Positions 45,006-55,530 are shown, counted from the stretch's first letter. The stretch: 64,000 nt of DNA from Adiantum capillus-veneris (GCA_014529385.2 CM043963.1:101489912-101553911), one strand, 5' to 3'. Program-made: numbers and translations. The notes: a model not told the origin generated them from the letters alone.

Positions 45006-46815
45006 TGCAGCTGCGATATCCGGTCAACATCTCATACATGAGACCACCGAATGCCGATGCAATGCTAGTGGGCCCTGCTAGCTCTACAGAGCATACATCA
45101 ACATATATATCCCTGGCAATAGGCATCTCTGACTGACAAGGCGTGTCAACCACATGCATCTCCTGACTGTCCACAAAAGACGCATCAACCTGTCTCAAGA
45201 TCAACATCTCATACATGAGACCACCGAATGCCGATGCAATGCTAGCGGGCCCTGCTAGCTCTACGGAGCATACATCAACATATATATCCCTGGCAATAGG
45301 CATCTCTGACTGACAAGGCGTGTCAACCACATGCATCTCCTGACTGTCCACAAAAGACGCATCAACCTGTCGTGCAACCTCAGAGCAAACCAGCTGCTCT
45401 AGGTGTCTACTGGAAGACATATCCTGCACAACTATATCCCCATGCTCACTGTCGAGCATAGAAAGGAATGACTGCATAATCGCTGACATCTCAGCCTCCT
45501 CTGCAATCATCCAGTGCAAACATGACCACTCAATCTGCTGTGACTCACTAGAGCTCTCATGCTCTAACTCCGTATGCATAGACTCTTGCACAACGTCCTC
45601 CTGTCGTGACTCACTAGAGCAAGACCACTCTACCTGTCTATCCTGCATAGAAGTATCTCGCACAACTGACTCTCTGCTTTGCTCAGTCACTAGCAAAGCA
45701 TGCATGTCTGACTCTGTCACCTCTCTGTGTGACTGCTCAAGTCGTGCCCCAACTGTGTGCACAACGAGCTCACTACTCTGCACTCCATGCAAAGCATCCT
45801 GCAACCCACAAGCAAAAGAGACTCGCCTGCTCTCTCGCTCTCTACCTGGCTGCGTGATCACAGAGACAACACCGTCTCTCGCATGATCCACATGCAATGG
45901 GTAACCTGTACCACTCCTGGCACCTCTCGCAATCACTAGCGAACCCAAATGCATCACAAAATCTCGCTCTCGTAGCGAGATCTGACATCCACAATCTCTA
46001 AGCTGACCAATCGAGATCAAACTCACTGTCAAATCTGGTACATAGCGCACATGTCGTAACAAGTAAGATGCACCACTCGGTAATGACAGTCTCACATCTC
46101 CTGCACCTACTATCGCATGCACCGATCCATCGGTCAAACGTACACTGCCAAGCATCCCGCTAGAATAGCTACAAAACCATGCACGATGCGGCGTGACATG
46201 AAACATAGCATCTGCGTCTAGCAACCACTGCGAAGGGAGTGCACTATCCACATGTATAGCATCTCGTGCATAGCTCGAGGTAAAAGTGACATCCCCGTCA
46301 CTAGTATACTCCGACACTACATGTGCCTCAACTGTCAAAGCAACTGAGTCCATGGCATCACTACATACATCTCTGAGACTGCCATGTCTCCTACGATGTC
46401 GCATACGACGAAAACAGCGCCGTCTAACGTGTCCAGAATGACCACAATACCAACATGTCATCTGTCGGCGTGCTCGTGAATGTACATATCTCACACGAGT
46501 CCGTGATGACTCAGATCTATAATACATATCATGTAATCTGCGCCAAAGTGCTCTCGAAGTAGTCTCATACATAACAAGAGCATATACAGATTCCGCAAGG
46601 TGCAAAGAGAGCGTAGATAGTGCCATCTCCTCTAGCTCCTGCCACTGATCGTCAGACATGTTTGAAGGTCTACCTACATCACCACTCAATGGTCGATGCA
46701 ACCCTCGCTGTGTCAATGCATCAAGCATACACTCTCTCCATGCCGCAAAGTCTGACCCATCAAACACGCACATCTGTGAGAGGTCACAATCTGATCGATC
46801 ACCTGTCTCTGCCAT
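44962..46815 (-). CDS. Element E gag, protease-like segment and fused RT tail
   Basis: Start chosen at ATG 46815 (MAETGDRSD); the 55 codons upstream lack gag features. The gag core has FDGSDFAAWRECMLDALTQR and LWRRLHDMYY. A complete CCHC knuckle follows (CWYCGHSGHVRRRC). The protease region reads WLLDADAMFHVTP, where active copia proteases have D-S/T-G, so catalysis is doubtful. A pre-integrase segment with ISIGQLRDCGCQISL comes next. Then, instead of integrase, there is a Ser/Glu/Gln-rich acidic stretch, followed by two copies of a 59-residue block ending SAFGGLMYEML. Intact 617-codon frame in a young element, so it may be expressed as a structural protein. Confidence 0.85.
   Translation of the reverse strand: MAETGDRSDCDLSQMCVFDGSDFAAWRECMLDALTQRGLHRPLSGDVGRPSNMSDDQWQELEEMALSTLSLHLAESVYALVMYETTSRALWRRLHDMYYRSESSRTRVRYVHSRARRQMTCWYCGHSGHVRRRCFRRMRHRRRHGSLRDVCSDAMDSVALTVEAHVVSEYTSDGDVTFTSSYARDAIHVDSALPSQWLLDADAMFHVTPHRAWFCSYSSGMLGSVRLTDGSVHAIVGAGDVRLSLPSGASYLLRHVRYVPDLTVSLISIGQLRDCGCQISLRERDFVMHLGSLVIARGARSGTGYPLHVDHARDGVVSVITQPGRERESRRVSFACGLQDALHGVQSSELVVHTVGARLEQSHREVTESDMHALLVTEQSRESVVRDTSMQDRQVEWSCSSESRQEDVVQESMHTELEHESSSESQQIEWSCLHWMIAEEAEMSAIMQSFLSMLDSEHGDIVVQDMSSSRHLEQLVCSEVARQVDASFVDSQEMHVVDTPCQSEMPIARDIYVDVCSVELAGPASIASAFGGLMYEMLILRQVDASFVDSQEMHVVDTPCQSEMPIARDIYVDVCSVELAGPTSIASAFGGLMYEMLTGYRSCSGSICSWGCQSFVD
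45024..45371 (-). repeat. In-frame 177-bp tandem duplication in element E
   Basis: Units 45024-45194 and 45201-45371 match over 171 bp with about two differences, at a period of 177 bp (59 codons). The repeated protein block runs from ASFVDSQEMHVVDTPC to SAFGGLMYEML. Confidence 0.92.
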
Positions 46816-48197
46816 GAGCACAATGTAGCAAACTAGAAAGCAAAACCACCTCACCAACAACACCTGGAAACTGTCTACCAATATGGCCAGAAACACAATG
46901 TAAAACCTGTGAGACACACTCCAAAATAGAGCTCCCGCAATGTCAATACAAGCCTCGCCTGCTCTAGTATCACACTGCAATCTGTGAGCTAATCACCAAG
47001 CCCACACTGTGCGGTATCGATGCATACACACGCACAAATCTCCCACCTGCAGAGAACACCGCACGCAAATGTTGAGTGCAACCCGCAATCTCTACCTAGA
47101 TCGCATAAATGATGCGCATAAAACTCCTGGGAAAATTTCGCCAGAGTTTCGTCAGTAAAATGGCCACAAAACCAGTAACCACACTGACTGCACGCTCAAA
47201 ACCATGAGCAACCAAAGCGCATCAAACCGCACTCCAAATGCATGCACCAATCTCCACACTTTGCATACATCATTGCAAACACCTGCAAATCTAGTACACA
47301 AATATCTGCTCTACCTGTGACTGCCAAAAAACATGCTCGAGGCATACATTGCCGAGCTCAAAATGCAATCACATTAGTCTCCCTGAGCATCAAACCACAT
47401 AAGGCATACATCGTATCCTCCCACGTGTGAGGAAACTTGCAGCAAATATCACTCTCACATCTGAGAGCAAACCATGTGTGGAATCCTCGACACACAATAA
47501 ACAACTGCTGCTGCAGAAAATTCAGCATTCAGAATTTTAAAATTCTGATATGACGAGCGCGTCCGTAGCGTTCCAAAACCCCAAGGTAGACTCCTGGATC
47601 ATATGTATCCGAGTCCGGGTGTGAAAGCTATGCCAAAAACAGTGTTTTTGGGACCCGAAAGTGCACAAATAAACTTGCTGCTGTACCTGCTGTAATTCAA
47701 AGCATAATTTCAGCAAATAGACATCACCATCGCGTCCGGAGCGTGCCAAAACCCTGACGTAGACTCCTGGATCATGTAGATCTGACTCTGTATGACGGAG
47801 CTACGCAAAAAACTGCGTTTTAGAGCCCGAAAATGGCAAAAACGAGCTGCACACAGTCTTGAACCTGCTCCTGCTCCACTCTGCGTGATGCAATGTCCTC
47901 TCAATGCAAGCTCCAACACAAGAGCTCTGCCACAACAGCATCCAAGCACTCGAATGTCAAGCTCTCCTCCGCCGAGCACTTCTCTAACGAGCTCCACTGA
48001 GCTCAAAAGCTCCTCTCACCAAGGAAGCCGCAACCGCCTCCTCGACCAAGCTTGACCACACCAAGCTCCTAAGCTCCAAAGACAATGCTCCTCAAGCTAA
48101 AATCGCTCTCCGTGAAACTCCGCGATTGAACTCCACCGTCGAAAGCGAGCGAGCTATCGCCTCGAAGCTCTCAAAGCCGTCGTGCTCTCCGCGGTCA
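46816..48197 (-). other. Element E leader, no gene
   Basis: 1.4 kb between PBS and gag. A diverged direct repeat of about 100 bp, containing GTAGACTCCTGGATCAT, occurs at about 47550-47650 and 47732-47835. Otherwise no feature recognised. Confidence 0.6.
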
Positions 48198-48214
48198 CCA
48201 TAGCTCTGATACCA
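48198..48214 (-). promoter_or_regulatory. Element E primer-binding site (initiator Met tRNA)
   Basis: Minus strand TGGTATCAGAGCTATGG starts 2 nt inside the 5' LTR and is the standard plant copia PBS complementary to initiator tRNA-Met. Confidence 0.95.
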
Positions 48215-48216
48215 AT

Positions 48217-48406
48217 TGAAGGGGATCGGGGAGCACCACAGACGGAGAGTGAGAGAGAGAGAGAGAAGGAGACACACACGATGTGGGTGGGGAGACTCAA
48301 AGAGTGAGCAGCCCCCTATACACTTATGCTATGTATAAGGTATACAAGTCAGTGGGCGCCCAGACTCTGGGCGGCCGGGCAAGGCACAGACGCCTATACC
48401 CCAACA
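48217..48406 (-). repeat. Element E 5' LTR
   Basis: 190 bp, identical to the left copy. Followed by TGATG (48407-48411). Confidence 0.93.
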
Positions 48407-48411
48407 TGATG

Positions 48412-50507
48412 TAGTATTCCAAGTGCCATGAAAATATTCACCGGAGCAGTCAATGAGGTACCATAAGCATAGGGACCAATAGGTATCTCTTTGTACCATA
48501 TTTTGCATGAGAGGCCCCCTCCTAGCATGCGCATGTGTTGTAAGATTCAATATGCCCAATCCTCCATGCTTCATAGGCATGGTGAGGCGGTCCCAGGCAA
48601 TAGGAGCAGCAGACGCTTTTTTCTTTCCCCACAAGAATTGAGCCAGGGTAGATTTGAAAGGCTGTAGGGATTTCTCTGTCCAATCTAGGAGAGGTATATA
48701 GTACAGTATACATTGCAAGAGGATAGCCTAGATAATCCGCAGTCTTACATGTAATGGCCACTCTTCGTAGTTCCAAGAGGCTACCTTTGTCAATACTCTC
48801 TCAAGAACCCATTCTCGAAGAGATTTCATGGACACTTCCACTCCAACTGGGTAGCCTAGATGTCGAAATATGTGTCCTTTTGGTAGCCTCATACCATTCT
48901 AGACAAGCGCATGAAAATTTCTGGCAGTAACGCCTATCAATGTTGATTTTGCGAGATTTATGTGCAACTTTGCTGCTGCAAGGGAGAAGGTAGACAGAAA
49001 ATCCATACATCTAGCAATGTTAACATTATTGGCTTTCAAGAACAAGATAGTGTCATCAGAAAACCCTTGACCAACCAGTTGCTCATTGCCCAAATGCAAG
49101 CCCTGTATCTCATTTTGTTGTACCAGTGAATCCAGGTATGTGAACAATGGGTGTGTAATCACAGCAAACAGTAGAGGGCTAAGGGGGAACCCTTGTCTGA
49201 CGGACCTTGAGATAGGTACTTTTTCTGAGAGGATACCATTAATAAGAATTCTGGACCATGAATCTTGTCCTAACAAGTAGATACATGCACACATTTGAGG
49301 ACCAAATCCTAGTTTTTTAAGCACCATCTTCACAAAATCCCAGAGCACTGTGTCAAAAGCCTTGGCAAAATCAATCTGAAATAATACTACATCTTGCCCA
49401 CTTCTGATTGCATGTTCAATGCCCAAATTCATAGTGAGAATGTTGTGGTAGATAGATCGTCCTACTATAAACCCAGATTGAGCCTTGTGTATATGCTTTT
49501 GGAAGAAGGGTGTAAGCCTCAAGGAAATGGCCTTTGCCAACAGTTTGTATATGATTCCCATCATGGTAATAGGCCTCCAATCGCCCATAGTCTTTGGGAA
49601 TAACGTTTTGGGCAACAGTTTGATAATACCCTGTTTGAGGCATGGATCCAAGCATTGAGCATGGGCACAATAATGCTCTTAAGTTGATCCCAATATTCTA
49701 TCAAGAACTCCTTAGAGAGCCCACATATGCCTGGGGTTTTATCATTAGGTAGTTTGGATAGAGAAAATTTTAGTTCTCCCTCAGTAAATTGTTGCTCCAG
49801 TCTCTCTGCATTAGTCTGCTCAATGCATGAGTCCACGTGTCAAAAATGTCACTAGTTGCCTTCATTTTGGCCTCATTATTATCTGCATCCTGGTGAATAA
49901 TTTTCATGAAATAGACTACAGCATGCTCCATAATATCCTTACTTTGCTCCAAATTTTGTCCGCTGTCAGTATGCACCACTGCCATAAATTCCCTTCTGTG
50001 CTTACTTTTAAGTTTCTGAAAGAATATTTTAGACATGTCATTACAATCTTTCAAAGCATGTTGCCTGCATAAGAAACGAGCTTTAGTGGCTTGCATTATT
50101 TCCTCATTTCGGATTACATCTCTGGCATTCTTGTATCTAGCCACATCCCCATGACACAATGCACCAAGGCTGGCCTGCATAGCTACCTCCTTGATGATCG
50201 TTAGTGCATTGCAAATCTTATGCCCGGATTTTGAAGCTATGACTTTCCCCACATTTCTGATACATTTTTGCATGCCAGCAGAGAGTGTCGCCCAAGCTAA
50301 CAGGGGATTGGGATAGGAAATATGCACCTCATCAATAAGCATCAAGAATTCTTTCCTAAATAGGTGATGTTTCAACAGCGAGTTATTAATCATTAACGGT
50401 CTCTTTGGACCAACTTTATTTTGCGTAGGTTCCAGATGATGTAGAGATAGCGTGAGAGGAAAGTGATCAGATAAGGTTGTAGACATATTCACCTGCATAT
50501 CATCCAT
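48412..50507 (-). pseudogene. LINE ORF2 reverse transcriptase and endonuclease-RT connection
   Basis: The 49651-48899 frame has the non-LTR RT core: WRPITMMGIIYKLLAKAIS, QSGFIVGRSI, FQIDFAKAFDTVLWDF, RSVRQGFPLSPLLFAVI and FSDDTILFLKANN, the catalytic pair reading FSDD. The 48718-48329 frame continues with FLWGKKKASAAPIAWDRL and the MKHGGLGILNL motif typical of plant L1. The part 50507-49770 joins endonuclease to RT and includes QIFFQKLK-type and KRRE segments. Breaks near 49650, 49770 and 48780 split the frame. It would copy LINE RNA at the target; inactive here. Confidence 0.9.
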
Positions 50508-51136
50508 TATGGGAGCCAGTCCGTATGAATATAATATATTCGATCGAGTCTAGACCATGAGGCTATTTGTGCATCTAAATGAAAAGTAAAACCTGGGCTG
50601 TTTCGCTGAGAGCACTGCCATGCGTCCAAAAGAGATAATGACTGTCTGATGATATCCCATCGTCCTCGCTTGCTATAGTTTACAACCGTGCCGATGGATG
50701 TAGTATCTGACACATTAAGTACCATGTTGAAGTCCCCAACCAAAATCCCCCCTGTAGAGAGAGATCAGCTAACCAATCCCATAACAACTGGCGATTTGTA
50801 CTATCATTATCTGCATAAACATTAACACAATGTAGTGTCCCCAATTCAAATTTCACTAAAAAAATTGAGCAGCCGACCAGTATGATGATCTAAAGTCCAT
50901 TGTGGGTTTAAGATAGCTTTGATACAAGTTAAGGTACCAGAGTAGCCATTATTTCCGCCTGCATAATGACAAATGTAACCTCTATAGCGCATGACCAAAC
51001 CAGCACGCTTATAAAGCTTGTGCTCTTGCACACAACAAATATCCATATCAGAGTTTGTGAGCCAATTGAAGAATGTGGCATATCGAGTAGGGTCATTTAG
51101 GCCTCTGACGTTAAAGGTTGTGAATTTCATGTACAA
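50508..51136 (-). pseudogene. LINE ORF2 endonuclease
   Basis: Starts MYMKFTTFNVRGLNDPTRYA at 51136. It shows the exonuclease-endonuclease-phosphatase pattern: N-V-R-G-L, then DICCVQEHKL (catalytic Glu), YRGYICHY, and MVGDFNMVLN (G-D-F-N) at 50743. A frameshift between about 50750 and 50850 separates the two halves. The end of the domain reads FTFHLDAQIASWSRLDRIYY, with the S-R-L-D-R motif. This enzyme nicks target DNA for target-primed reverse transcription. Confidence 0.88.
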
Positions 51137-51960
51137 TTATTTAGGGTAGATGGGTCAGGGGTAGACAGGACGATTTGTGTATCCCCTTCTTCTAACTCTA
51201 CATCATTCATGGTTACCTCCAGATTTATGGTAGGAGGATCAATGGTCCTGGCAGTTTTGTACTTGTTGACTACAAATTCAATAATAGCTAAGGACTTAGG
51301 AGAAGGCATGTCCTGTAGAGCGTCATAGACATTGGGTGAAGTATACCCTGTAGGTCCATTTCTGGATTTGAAGGTCCTTTTGGCCAATTGAAAGCCCTCC
51401 GAGTCAACTATCCTCTTACCTTTATCCTGCTACTTCTTGTTTTTTGAGGTAGATGCTTGGTTAGGTGCCTGGTTACCTGCATTCTTGGGGGCAGTCCTGC
51501 TTGTCCTAGGAGGCTGAGCATATGCAACTGGTTTTGGCTAAGAAGGGGTGATAGGGGTTCTAGTAATAGCAACTGAAGAAGGGCTTTTACCAACTGAAGA
51601 AGTACCAAGTGTTTACTGTGTGGGTAGGAGGGAATTAAATCTGCATTGGTGACCAATAATGTGGGGCAGTTCTTAGAGAAGTGTCCAACCTGTCCACAAT
51701 GGTAACGACTACCAGCTAAGCTACCCCATTTTAAATATATGACAATTCTCCCTACGCCCTCTAATTCAATGTCTAGAGTGTGTGGCATAGGTTTGTCGGT
51801 TTGCCACATTATACATACTCAATTTTTGTTGGGGCAATTGATGGTAGGGGCGAATAGCACCTTGCCTAGAGAGGCAGCCATCTCTCCAATTCAAGGCCAC
51901 AAAAAGGAGTGTAGATCCACAAATCCACCCATACAGGGAAAGTCGTCATAAGCTCCTCTT
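51127..51960 (-). pseudogene. LINE ORF1 (DUF4283/zinc-knuckle type)
   Basis: From about 51960 a GLPWEHVEEELMTTFPVWVD stretch resembles the DUF4283 region. It is followed by IMWQTDKPMPHTLDIELEG and YHCGQVGHFSKNC, a CCHC knuckle whose first Cys has become Arg. A Ser/Pro/Gln-rich linker follows. The C-terminal part (51387-51127) is acidic, and its end overlaps the ORF2 start by about 10 nt. Several frame breaks. Plant L1 ORF1 proteins bind the element RNA. Confidence 0.78.
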
Positions 51961-51978
51961 CCACGTGCTCCCATGGCA

Positions 51979-51979
<1 letters not shown>

Positions 51980-52038
<59 letters not shown>

Positions 52039-52282
52039 GTGGGAGGGAGAAAGAAAAAGAGGGGAAGGGATCTGATGAGAGAGGAGAGGGAGGGATCATA
52101 CCTGGATCTCCCTTCTCTCCTTGTGTGTGTGTGTGTGAGAGAGAGAGAGACTCTCTCGCTCGCTCTCTCTCTCGTGGGAGGGAGAAAGAAAAGAGGGGAA
52201 GGGATCTGATGAGAGAGGAGAGGGAGGGATCATACCTGGCTCTCCCTTCTCTCCTTGTGTGTGTGTGTGTGTGTGTGTGTGT

Positions 52283-52326
<44 letters not shown>

Positions 52327-52330
52327 GGTG
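51980..52330. repeat. (CT)n/(GT)n/(GA)n tract with a 120-bp tandem duplication
   Basis: (CT)n at 51980-52038 is followed by two tandem units, each with CGTGGGAGGGAGAAAGAAAA, GATGAGAGAGGAGAGGGAGG, ATCATACCTGG and a (GT)n(GA)n end. The units start at about 52039 and 52173. (GA)n ends at 52323. Confidence 0.9.
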
Positions 52331-52439
52331 AATGCATTACCTTCTTCTTCATTGCTTGCTCAAGAGCGCCAAAACTAAGATCCAAATCTGAGTTTTGGCA
52401 TGCTGGCGTATATTTTTTCCCACTATCGCCGTCTCTATG

Positions 52440-52534
52440 AGCATTGCTATATAACGATGCTCATAGCGATGCCGCTGGTTTTTGCCATTGCACAATGAGG
52501 TCGCTAAGCTTAAGAGTCTCCTGTAGTGATTTTG
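52440..52534 (-). repeat. Candidate right end of a CACTA element
   Basis: The sequence ends ...AGAGTCTCCTGTAGTG at 52534, so the inverse strand starts CACTACAGGAGACTC, the common CACTA terminus. Subterminal motifs GCTCATAGCGATG and GATGCTCATAGCG recur next to it, as in CACTA subterminal repeats. Just outside it, the integrase frame of relic D breaks off. Confidence 0.6.
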
Positions 52535-54230
52535 AACATAGCCATGCAAACCCTTGCCAGTAAATTTGTCATCATAAGAGTGCAAAATTTTTCTTTATGC
52601 ATGGGTGCCCAACACTTGGATTGTCATTACATTCATAAACAAATTGGTGTTGAATATCTACATCCATCGATACACAAACTCTCCCCTTGTGGATTAGGTA
52701 ACCATCATCTATGGAAAATTTATTAAATATCTGCAACTCATCACTTTAAAGAGGACAATTGGTGTGGAGGTTAAAGACACACTATCAACATTGGAGTGAC
52801 AAGGATCCCTCATTTTCACGTACATGGCTCCAGACTTTGGAGTATGCATCATCATGCTCACATTTTCCCTTAAGAAATTCCAAAAAATCACTTTGAAGCT
52901 CCTTGAAAGGAAGAGATGTAATCTCACGTGTACGATTAAGAGCATCAACTACCACATTGTATCATCCTTTGTGATACCAAAGCTTTGCATCATACCCTTG
53001 CAGAATCTCAATCCACCTGGCCTTTTGATCCTTCAAGTTTATTTATTGTGTAAATCATTTTATGATTTCATGGTCAAACGCAACTTCAAACTAAGCTCCA
53101 TACAAATAATGTCACCATGTCTTCAAAGCAGATACTACTGCATAGAGTTCTCTTTCCTAGGTAGAATAATAATCAAGATTCTTGCTTTCAAATGCAATTG
53201 GCCTTTCTCGTGTAGAAGGACAGCTTCATCCGTTTCTCAAATGAATGGTTCTAATGGATCCACAGTAGCCAAAATACGAGATGTAGCTAATGCATCCTTG
53301 AGAGCATCAAAACTTTGTTGTTGAGATTTTCCCCAGTGAAAGGTTTTCCCTTTGTCTTTCAATTGGTCTATCACCAAAACATCAATATGAGCATAGTTTT
53401 TAACGAACCTTCAATAAAATCCTACCAAATCCCAAGAAGATTTGTAACCCTGCTTGATATTTGGGAGAAGGCCACCTCTAAAAGGAATCCAATTTGGATT
53501 TATCCATACATAGCCCATCAACTAAGATCACATAACCTAAATAGTGAATTTCTTCCTTGAGAGAATCACACTTTGATTCTTTGGCATATGATTTAATTTC
53601 TCGTGACAAACCTGACCCCTGCTTCAGATGTTGTAAGTGCACTTCTAGAGATGCACTATACACTAGAATGTTGTTGAGAAAAAAATGATAACAAACTTGC
53701 CAAAATGTGGTCTCAAGGCACTATCCATAAGCGTCATGAAAGTTGTAGGCTCATTAGTCAACCCTAAGGGCATAACTAAAAACTTATATTTTCCAAACCG
53801 TGTTTGAAATAAAGATTTGGGTATATCAACATACCTAATGCGTCTTGATGATACCCTAACCGCAAGTCTATCTTTGTAAATATATGAGTATGGGTGGGCT
53901 TATCAAATAACTCACCGTGACTCTCCGAAATGGATACTTATTCTTGACAATAACCGCATTCAATTCACGATAGTCTACACACTTGCACACACTACCATCC
54001 ATTTTCTTCACCAACACGATGGGAGAGGCCCATGGTGAAGAACTGGGTTATATAAATCCTCTACTGAGATAGTTAGCAAGCTGACATTCCACCTCATTAG
54101 CCTCAAAATGACTCATTCTATAGGGTGGTTTAGTTATGGACTTACTGTCGACAACCACATCTATGCCATGTTGCACATCCCATGTCGACGGTAACCTTGG
54201 TGGAATATAATCTAGGACTACATACTTTAT
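52535..54230 (-). pseudogene. Element D RT, RNase H and integrase N-terminus
   Basis: RT from about 54200: [58 protein letters not shown], then after breaks LVYSASLEVHLQHLKQ and EEIHYLGYVILVDGLCMDKS. RNase H near 53300-52950: FDALKDALATSRILATVDPL. The integrase zinc domain near 52700-52550 reads DDGYLIHKGRVCVSMDVD, ECNDNPSVGHP, and QIYWQGFAWL, then stops at the CACTA end. At least eight frame breaks. The catalytic YxDD is not preserved. Non-functional. Confidence 0.83.
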
Positions 54231-54420
54231 TCCATCAATAAATATTGTAACTAAACATTTGCTTATCTTGGAGAGAGAGAAGTAGCCATATTTGGAAGAG
54301 AAGAGAGAGAATCATGTGGCATTGAGGAATTATCATTCAAAAAATTATCACCATTTGGCAAAAAATGACACATGGAGTAACATAGAAAGAGCTCTTTTGC
54401 TTTATCTTGAGAAGAGAGCT

Positions 54421-54883
54421 TCATAAGCTTGGTTGTATAAATGAGTGGCGAGGAAGGAACATCCTTCTTTCCAACATAAATACATGCACTCCATTGGATT
54501 TGAGCATCAAACTATTGTGCTCATAGCTATGCTTTAGTGACGATCCTAGACTATGTAACCATTCCCGACTAAGAAACGCATTTGCATGATCCATATTCAT
54601 GACTTGGAAAGTCAAGGATTTGTGATACCCTTGAATTTCCAATGGTGAATCCTTCACCTAAGTATCCTATAGCTCAACATCATGGCTGTTAATTAATTGT
54701 CGCTACTTTGTAATGATGGGAACTCAAAGTGTGGGGCAATTTGAGCCATTTCATTAACTTATAGTTAATGAAATTATGCAAAGCATCATCGTCCACCAAG
54801 ATTTGTACCTTGTGACCTTGGATATACCCATGCATAAACACTAAATCATGTGGACCAAAGGTCCTCTCCCACATTGAGGCCAT
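54421..54883 (-). pseudogene. Element D protease
   Basis: The 54883-54689 frame reads FMHGYIQGHKVQILVDDDAL then HNFINYKLMKWLKLPHT. This is the I-L-V-D-S-G-A-S-H-N-F-I motif of gypsy proteases, with D-S-G changed to D-D-D. The next frame (54657-54421) continues with EIQGYHKSLTFQVMNMDHAN and AFLSREWLHSLGS, matching the I-L-G-x-x-W-L segment. A frameshift separates the halves. Confidence 0.8.
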
Positions 54884-55530
54884 GATACATCACTCGTGCA
54901 CTGCTTCGGTGTGTCTTACCTCCACATTGGAGAAATGAGAGGAGGACTCAAGAGGCAGTAATTGCACCATCTGTACTGATTTCTCATTAGAAAATTTCGG
55001 AGGTCATTTGGAGGGCCTTGTAAGAAATTGTATTTCTCTCTCTAGAAACTTTTTTTAAAATGCACTTGCATCTTGTGAGTACGTCCAAAAGGACAACCAG
55101 ACACTTTAAAAAGAAGATTTATATTCCCAATCGTCCTTGAAAACGGTCACTTTTTTATTTAATGTGAGCGTCTTTTTCAGGAGGCAGGTGGGGCGTATTC
55201 AAGGCAGCTTACGTAATCACTGAAAGTTAAAAAGTCACAAACTGTTAAATAGTGATAGATTTTGAGGCTTTTGACACCACCAATGCGTCCGGAACGCCAA
55301 AATACCCTAAAAACGAATGTCTACTTGTCTCATTCCGACATCCGAAGAGGCAAAAAATATCAAAAAACCCCAAAAATGGGCTTTTTACTTAAGGCGTGCG
55401 AGGAGGCATTCTAAAATGCTAGAATGCCCCTCTGCGCGCCGTTAGTACAAAGCTCCTTTTAGTGATTTTTGGACAATTATCTTTCAAGAAAGCCTACCCA
55501 TGTTTCTCTATTGCACTTTTGCACCATGCT

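Larger units (their letters stand above)
44548..48406 (-). mobile_element. Element E: young non-autonomous Ty1/copia retrotransposon
   Basis: 3,859 bp, minus strand. LTRs of 190 bp at 44548-44737 and 48217-48406 are identical by eye, with TGAAGG...CCAACA ends. It has an initiator-Met-type PBS, a polypurine tract and a perfect 5-bp target duplication in the LINE. It encodes gag, zinc knuckle and a protease-like segment, and a remnant of the RT/RNase H end, but no integrase and no RT core. It must depend on enzymes from a relative. Confidence 0.93.
43514..51960 (-). mobile_element. L1-type LINE (non-LTR retrotransposon), split by copia element E
   Basis: Minus-strand order from 51960: ORF1 (nucleic-acid-binding), endonuclease, RT, zf-RVT C-terminus at 43727. 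The copia element at 44548-48406 sits between the RT and zf-RVT segments with the target duplication TGATG. CT-rich microsatellites flank both sides. No poly-A tail (plus poly-T) is visible at the 3' side near 43480-43510. Several frame breaks mean it is no longer active. Confidence 0.88.

Noticed and set aside
51973..52331. Ser/Leu and Arg/Glu repeat ORFs
   Set aside because: Artefacts of CT and GA tracts in a tandemly duplicated microsatellite region.
24914..52534. Firm annotation of a single CACTA element across this range
   Set aside because: Termini are plausible but the outer trinucleotides differ and the left flank does not carry the missing half of the D integrase.
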